A stretch of 64,000 bases of DNA, from positions 1-64,000 of the forward strand of contig PHCC01000018.1 in NCBI GenBank assembly GCA_002842215.1, read 5' to 3'. Positions 59,932 to 64,000 of the stretch are shown one piece after another. Made by a program: the position numbers and the translations under genes. The notes below the pieces were generated by a model. The model was not told where the DNA came from. It worked only from the letters and a program-made list of their open reading frames with translations, and did no database searches. Numbering within the stretch: the first letter of the stretch is position 1; each line of letters starts with the position of its first letter. This DNA is from Betaproteobacteria bacterium HGW-Betaproteobacteria-9 (GTDB taxonomy: Bacteria > Pseudomonadota > Gammaproteobacteria > Burkholderiales > Burkholderiaceae_C).

Positions 59932-60858
59932 TCAGTCGGCGCCGATCAGCACGCGCACATGTGCCGCGACGCTGCGGGCGAGGGGGCTCAAAACGTAGCC
60001 GCCTTCGAGGCAGGAAATCACGCGCCCCTGGCAGTGTTTGCTGGCCAGTTTCATGAGTTGCTGGGTGACCCAGGCGTAATCGGCTTCCACGAGGCCGAGG
60101 TTGCCCATGTCGTCTTCCCGGTGGGCGTCGAAGCCGGCCGAAATGTAGATCAACTGCGGCGCGAAGGTGTCGAGCGCGGGAATCCAGTGGTCGGTGACCG
60201 CGGCGCGAAAGGCGTCGCTGCCGGATCGGCTGGGCAGACCGACGTTGACCATGTTCGGGCCGACGGCCTTCTCGCCGTTGAAGGGATACAGGCCCTTCTC
60301 GAAGATGGAGCACATCAGCACGCGCTCATCACCACGGAAGATGTCTTCGCTGCCGTTGCCGTGGTGCACGTCGAAGTCGATCAGGGCGACACGCTGCAGG
60401 CCGTGCACATCGAGCGCGTGGCGCATGCCGACGGCGATGTTGTTGAAGAAACAGAAACCCATGGCCGCCGAGCGCTCGGCGTGGTGGCCGGGCGGGCGCA
60501 CGCTGCAGAAAGCGGTGGTGGTGCTGCCCGCCAGCACCAGGTCGGTCGCCTGCACGGCGGCGCCCGCGGCGCGCAGGGCGGCCGTGAGGGTGTGCGGGCA
60601 CATGTTGGTGTCCGGGTCCACCGGGTGCAGGCCTTCCTTGGGCGAGGCTTCGAAGATTTCGCGCACATAGAGCGAGGCGTGCGCGCGGCCCAGCTGTTCC
60701 TCGGTGGCCATCGGCGCGTCGTACGGGATCATGTAATCCAGCAGACCCTTGACCAGCAGGTGGTCGTTGATGGCGCCCAGGCGCTCGGGGCATTCGGGGT
60801 GGTGGGCGCCCATGTCGTGGCGGGCACAGTCGGCGTGCGTGATGTAGGCGGACAGCAT
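59932..60858 (-). CDS. Histone-deacetylase-family (AcuC/HdaH-like) amidohydrolase
   Basis: A 308-residue zinc amidohydrolase: HPECPERLGAI near the N-terminus, RPPGHHAERSAAMGFCFFNN with the catalytic HH pair, and IDFDVHHGNGS holding the zinc ligands Asp and His, plus a second Asp in SAGFDAH. All catalytic residues are present. Substrates may be acetyl-lysine on proteins, acetylpolyamines or others. It lies 38 bp before the Pat-type acetyltransferase on the same strand and likely forms an operon with it. Confidence 0.85.
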   Translation of the reverse strand: MLSAYITHADCARHDMGAHHPECPERLGAINDHLLVKGLLDYMIPYDAPMATEEQLGRAHASLYVREIFEASPKEGLHPVDPDTNMCPHTLTAALRAAGAAVQATDLVLAGSTTTAFCSVRPPGHHAERSAAMGFCFFNNIAVGMRHALDVHGLQRVALIDFDVHHGNGSEDIFRGDERVLMCSIFEKGLYPFNGEKAVGPNMVNVGLPSRSGSDAFRAAVTDHWIPALDTFAPQLIYISAGFDAHREDDMGNLGLVEADYAWVTQQLMKLASKHCQGRVISCLEGGYVLSPLARSVAAHVRVLIGAD

Positions 60859-61039
60859 GTTTTTGGGTCTCCTCGGGCGGTGGTGAGCGGCCGCCGGGCC
60901 TCTGCGTGCCCGTACGGATTGACATGCATCAATCTAGACCCGAATGCTGACAAGCATCTTGACGCACCGCAACAAGACCTTGCCGGAGCCCACCCCTGGA
61001 GCCTGGATCGGAGCGCGTGTCTGCTTCCCAGAACGCGGT

Positions 61040-61104
61040 GGAACCGGCTTTGCCGGGCCACTCGCGTTGCCCCTTGGGGGGTGACGCAGAGCGGCGCGGG
61101 GAGC
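61040..61104 (-). repeat. Stop-proximal GC hairpin repeat, copy 5
   Basis: Follows the UbiH-type gene's stop (61107) on the minus strand with CGCGCCGCTCTGCGTC, CCCCCC and the AAAGCCGGTT distal hairpin. The remainder of the 60859-61106 gap has the promoter of the HDAC gene and is otherwise unremarkable. Confidence 0.65.
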
Positions 61105-61106
61105 CC

Positions 61107-62321
61107 TCAATGCAAGCCGGTCAGGGACGCCGCCACCGCGCGCTTGAAGGGTGTGAAACGTTCACCCAGGCCGACCATGGCCTGGCGCAGCAGGCGGGCC
61201 GGCGTCTCTTCGCGGGTGTAGAGCGTGGCCAGGGCGTGGGTGGCCATGTAGAGGCCACGGCTGGCACCCTGGTGCTGCCGTTCGTAGCGCTGCAGCAGGA
61301 CGGGCGAGGCGATGTCCTGCCCTTTTTGATGCGCCTGGATCAGTGCTTTCGACAGGCTGTCAATGCTGCGCAGGCCGAGGTTGAAGCCGTGGGCCGTGAC
61401 CGGGTGCATGCCGACGGCGGCGTCGCCAACGACCGCAAAGCGCTGCGCCACTAGGCGGCGCGCCCAGACGCCCACGAGCGGGTAGGCGTGGCGCGTGCTG
61501 CTGAGCCGCATGGTGCCGAGCTGGTGGCCGAAGCGCTGCGCCATGGCGGCGTTGAAGGCGTCTTCGGGCAGGTCCATGAGGGGCTGCAGCTCCTGGCTGG
61601 GCAGGGTGAGCACGACGGACGAACGTGGCAAACCACTCACCGGGTCGGGGTTCATGGGCAGCAGGGCGAGCGTCTGGCCATGGTCGAACCACTCCCAGGC
61701 GGTTTCATGGTGGGGCTGTTCGTGCGTCATGTTGCAGACCAGCATGGTGCGGCCGTAGTCGTGCATGTCGGCCGGGATGCCCATGGCGCGGCGGGTGCTG
61801 GAGTGGCGGCTGTCGGCGGCCACCACGAGCTGGGCGCTCAGGCGCTGGCCGCTGGCGAGCGTGAGGTGGGCGCCGCTGGCGTTGGTGTGAATCTGGGTGA
61901 CCTGTTCGCCGCAGCGCAGCTCGGGCGGCTGGCCGCTGGCGTCGTCGGGCGCCAGGGCGGCTTCAAAGGCGGCGCGGCGGATGTGGTGGTTGGCGACGAG
62001 GAAACCGAGTTCGGCTTTGGGGCTCAGCTGGTGGCTGATGCGCATGCGCTGCTGGCCGGGGCCGGCGCCGCCGTCGAGCACGAGTGCGTCGCGCAGCGGC
62101 GCGATGTGGGCTTCACCCAGCAGGGGCCAGATGCCGAGCTGGCGCAGCAACTCGGCGCTGTGCTGGGTGAGGGCGATTTCGCGGCCATCGAAAGCGGGCT
62201 GTTGCAGCGCGTCGCGGGTGTGCTGTTCGATCAGGCCGATGTGCAGTCCGCTGCCACGCAGCGCCCGGGCCAGGCTCAGGCCGGCGGGGCCGGCGCCGAT
62301 GATGATGAGGTCAAAGTCCAT
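61107..62321 (-). CDS. UbiH/UbiF/COQ6-family FAD monooxygenase
   Basis: A 404-residue flavoprotein with GxGxxG motif IIIGAGPAGLSLARAL (residues about 5-20), the DG motif VVAADSRHSSTRR, and C-terminal VVGDAAVGMHPVTAHGFNLGLR (FAD ribityl motif). Such enzymes hydroxylate the ubiquinone ring; which carbon is attacked here is unclear because bacteria mix UbiH, UbiF, UbiI and UbiL roles. Start ATG 62321 fits the motif at the N-terminus. Confidence 0.83.
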   Translation of the reverse strand: MDFDLIIIGAGPAGLSLARALRGSGLHIGLIEQHTRDALQQPAFDGREIALTQHSAELLRQLGIWPLLGEAHIAPLRDALVLDGGAGPGQQRMRISHQLSPKAELGFLVANHHIRRAAFEAALAPDDASGQPPELRCGEQVTQIHTNASGAHLTLASGQRLSAQLVVAADSRHSSTRRAMGIPADMHDYGRTMLVCNMTHEQPHHETAWEWFDHGQTLALLPMNPDPVSGLPRSSVVLTLPSQELQPLMDLPEDAFNAAMAQRFGHQLGTMRLSSTRHAYPLVGVWARRLVAQRFAVVGDAAVGMHPVTAHGFNLGLRSIDSLSKALIQAHQKGQDIASPVLLQRYERQHQGASRGLYMATHALATLYTREETPARLLRQAMVGLGERFTPFKRAVAASLTGLH

Positions 62322-62378
62322 GGCGGGGCAGCTTATCGGGTGGCTGGGTGGTGGGGCTTGACTCAGGTCAAGCCCATG

Positions 62379-62402
62379 AAAAAGCCCCGACAGGCGGGGC
62401 TT
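62379..62402 (-). terminator. Intrinsic terminator of the Spy-like gene
   Basis: On the minus strand: AAGCCCCGCCTGTCGGGGCTTTTT, a seven-pair GC stem with a T-run, 19 bp after the stop of the Spy-like gene. A second inverted repeat GGGCTTGA...TCAAGCCC lies at 62354-62375. Confidence 0.75.
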
Positions 62403-62421
62403 GGCAGGGAGCGGGGCGGGA

Positions 62422-63069
62422 TCAGCTGCGCGGTTGCATGGGGGCATCGCAGCCGGCACCGCCGCCCATGCCGCCCATGCCACCCATGCGGTGGTGACCG
62501 CCGTGGTGGTGTTTGCCCATCATGCCGCGCTCGCCTTGCATGCCGGCGCGCTGGAAGCCGCCGTGGCGCTGCGTGTCAAACACCTTCTGCTGCTCGGGGG
62601 TGAGCGCGGCGTAGAAGCTCTTGGTGGCATCGATGCGCTTGTCCATCCGGGCGTCGCGTTCGGCTTTCAGGGCCTGCATCTTGTCGAGGCGCTCGGGCGT
62701 GGTCAGCTTGGCCCAGTCTTCACGGCTTTGGTTTCGGGCCATGCGCGGCTCGGGGGCTGTGCGGGCCACAAAGGCGCTCCACGCGGCTTCCTGGTCCGGT
62801 GTGATCTTCAGGGTTTCCTTGAGCTGGGCCTGGCGCTCGGCCATGCGCTTTTGCATGCGCTCCATGCGCCAGGCTTGCCGCTTGGACATCTCGGCCTGGC
62901 CCGCTGCGGTGTCGGGGCCTCCTTGTGCGCGCTGGGCCATGTGTTGGGCCCGCATCTCCTGCGAGGCGGCGCCCGGCCCCATGCCCTGGGCGATGGCGGT
63001 GGCGGAAACGCCGACAAAGGCGGTGGCGAGGGCAGCGGCGATGAGGGTGCGTTGGCTGAACAGTTTCAT
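62422..63069 (-). CDS. Spy/CpxP-like periplasmic protein (LTXXQ)
   Basis: A 215-residue secreted protein with signal peptide (MKLFSQRTLIAAALATAFVGVSATAIA), a long helical body of repeated Lys/Arg/Gln (AQRAQGG, KRQAWRMERMQKRMAERQAQL), and the signature LTPEQQKVFD. The C-terminus is His/Gly/Met-rich (MGKHHHGGHHRMGGMGG), suggesting metal binding. Spy/CpxP chaperones protect envelope proteins. The CueR and CopZ-like genes next to it fit a copper-linked role. Confidence 0.8.
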   Translation of the reverse strand: MKLFSQRTLIAAALATAFVGVSATAIAQGMGPGAASQEMRAQHMAQRAQGGPDTAAGQAEMSKRQAWRMERMQKRMAERQAQLKETLKITPDQEAAWSAFVARTAPEPRMARNQSREDWAKLTTPERLDKMQALKAERDARMDKRIDATKSFYAALTPEQQKVFDTQRHGGFQRAGMQGERGMMGKHHHGGHHRMGGMGGMGGGAGCDAPMQPRS

Positions 63070-63250
63070 GTATCACTCCTGAACGGTTGATGAAAGACTT
63101 TCCAGAGATCTCAGAGGGTGTCTGCTTCTGGAATGGCTTCAGTGTGAGCAGCGGCTGTATCTGCTCTGTGCGGGAGTGATGCTGGTTTGTAAAGATTTGT
63201 TCCGCTAACACACGGCTTGCTTGTCCCTGATCAAGGAACCACCGCCGGGC

Positions 63251-63280
63251 AGCGACCCGCACAGCGGTGGCGTGTGGGGG
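63251..63280. repeat. 30-bp repeat, right-flank copy beside CueR stop
   Basis: 28 of 30 bases match 63765-63794; it sits immediately after the CueR stop codon on the minus strand. Variant of the stop-proximal hairpin family, sharing a CGCTG...GTCG core. Confidence 0.7.
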
Positions 63281-63715
63281 TCAGAGACTCCCGAGGTCGT
63301 CGAGGATGGGGCAGTCGGGCCGGTCGTTGCCGGGGCAATGGCACAGCAGTTCGTCCAGCGTGCGCTGCATGGCCTGCAGCGCTTCGATGCGCTGGCCCAG
63401 CTCGTCGCGGTGTTTCTGCGCGATGCGCTTGACGCTGGCGCTGCTGCGGCGCCGGTTGTGCCAGAGGCTCACGAGTTCGGTGATGGCGTCGAGGCCGAAA
63501 CCCATGTCGCGCGCACGGCGGATGAAGCGCAGGGTGTGCACGTCGGCCAGGCTGTATTGCCGGTAATTGCTGTCGGTGCGCGCCACCGCGCCCAGCAGGC
63601 CGAGCGCTTCGTAGTGGCGCAGCATCTTGGGCGAAATCCCGCTCAGGCTGGCCGCGGTGCCGATGTTGACCGGCCAGGCGCCCGCGTGGTCCAGCGCGTT
63701 GTGGTTTGTGCTCAT
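63281..63715 (-). CDS. cueR: MerR-family regulator CueR-like
   Basis: A 144-residue MerR protein: NIGTAASLSGISPKMLRHYEALGLL (winged HTH), YRQYSLADVHTLRFIRRARDMGFGL, then dimerisation helix and CxxxxxxxC loop as CPGNDRPDC, the Cu(I)-binding loop of CueR/HmrR. ATG 63715. It would activate copper efflux and chaperone genes when Cu(I) rises. A CopZ-like protein gene precedes it on the same strand. Confidence 0.85.
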   Translation of the reverse strand: MSTNHNALDHAGAWPVNIGTAASLSGISPKMLRHYEALGLLGAVARTDSNYRQYSLADVHTLRFIRRARDMGFGLDAITELVSLWHNRRRSSASVKRIAQKHRDELGQRIEALQAMQRTLDELLCHCPGNDRPDCPILDDLGSL

Positions 63716-63764
63716 CGGATCCGGCGCCGGGCCGCCCCAAGCCGGATCAGCCCCCTCGGGGGGC

Positions 63765-63794
63765 AACGACCCGCGCAGCGGTGGCGTGTGGGGG
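63765..63794. repeat. 30-bp repeat, left-flank copy beside the CopZ stop
   Basis: Pair of 63251-63280, about 514 bp apart, lying in the gap between cueR and the CopZ-like gene, just after the latter's stop at 63801. Confidence 0.7.
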
Positions 63795-63800
63795 CTCATC

Positions 63801-64000
63801 TCATGCGGTGACGGTGTAGCCTTCTTCGTTGATGGCCGCGGCCACCGCGTCGCGCGGCTGTTCGGTCTGGACTTCCACCAGGTTCTGGCTGCGGTCGATG
63901 CGCACCTCGGCCTGGGGGTCCAGGGTCTTGATGGCGGTGGTGACGGCTTTTTCGCAGTGGCCGCAGGTCATGCCCTGTACGGTAAAGGTCTGTTGGCTCA
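63801..64000 (-). CDS. Heavy-metal-associated (CopZ-like) copper chaperone, cut by the window edge
   Basis: Not listed as a full frame because the A of its ATG lies just past the window end. Reading from there: SQQTFTVQGMTCGHCEKAV, the GMTCxxC metal-binding loop, followed by a ferredoxin-like domain ending NEEGYTVTA and a stop at 63801. All but the first base of the 67-codon gene is present. Directly upstream of CueR, so probably a copper-induced chaperone passing Cu(I) to an efflux ATPase outside the window. Confidence 0.85.
   Translation of the reverse strand, partial: SQQTFTVQGMTCGHCEKAVTTAIKTLDPQAEVRIDRSQNLVEVQTEQPRDAVAAAINEEGYTVTA

Noticed and set aside
60859..61030. Additional gene before UbiH
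   Set aside because: Only out-of-frame stretches; the gap is filled by promoter and repeat sequence.

Overview
The window reads as chromosomal DNA of a high-GC betaproteobacterium, most likely of the order Burkholderiales and family Comamonadaceae (Hydrogenophaga- or Acidovorax-like). I infer this from the GC-rich coding style, the short second-type IF-1, a MobR/MobA-like 3-hydroxybenzoate module, the minCDE arrangement, and a family of GC-rich hairpin repeats that begin right after stop codons. The genus is a guess from remembered protein similarity, not a search.

Layout. 0-2 kb: 3' end of an RTX type I-secreted protein. 2-15 kb: a broken O-acetylhomoserine sulfhydrylase gene, ferredoxin, nitroreductase, the mobR/mobA-like pair, methyltransferases, tandem OsmC genes, an ArsR regulator, hydrolase, GST and a WYL regulator. 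15-17 kb: an AT-richer patch with a decayed ArsR copy and two orphan genes. 17-26.3 kb: a minus-strand operon led by a guanidine-I (ykkC) riboswitch: ABC permease and ATPase, two DUF1989 proteins, a 1206-residue biotin carboxylase and allophanate hydrolase. This is best read as guanidine, not urea, catabolism. 26.3-32.1 kb: enoyl-CoA hydratase, YitT protein, mobile mystery protein A/Fic pair, a glycine-zipper protein and HipBA. 32.1-38.7 kb: an interrupted metallo-beta-lactamase gene, an AraC regulator with a copper amine oxidase, and a frameshifted metzincin-like protease. 38.7-45.9 kb: a minus-strand gene string starting at a second guanidine-I riboswitch: solute-binding protein, membrane diiron desaturase/hydroxylase, two SDRs, EamA transporter, creatininase, a biuret-hydrolase-like cysteine hydrolase and an unknown protein. 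46-53 kb: housekeeping genes (YjdM, DnaQ-like exonuclease, NlpC/P60, AroG, SDR, IF-1, UbiB). 53.4-56.5 kb: minCDE and a UbiA-type prenyltransferase. 56.5-57.15 kb: a duplicated DnaA-box/DnaA-trio module that looks like a replication origin. 57.2-64 kb: a Pat-type acetyltransferase, an HDAC-family deacetylase, UbiH, a Spy-like protein, and CueR plus a CopZ-like protein at the edge.

How it fits together. The two riboswitches tie two loci 19 kb apart into one guanidine regulon. Locus 1 carries carboxylation, deimination and allophanate hydrolysis plus ABC membrane and ATPase subunits but no binding protein. Locus 2 supplies the binding protein and is followed by enzymes of guanidino- and carbamoyl-compound chemistry. 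The cysteine hydrolase has Glu where biuret hydrolase has Gln, which would suit a cationic substrate such as guanylurea. The testable idea is that locus 2 feeds substituted guanidines into the free-guanidine pathway of locus 1.

Three larger genes are visibly broken (metY-like, MBL-fold, metzincin-like), each by a single small lesion. True decay and consensus errors cannot be told apart from sequence alone.
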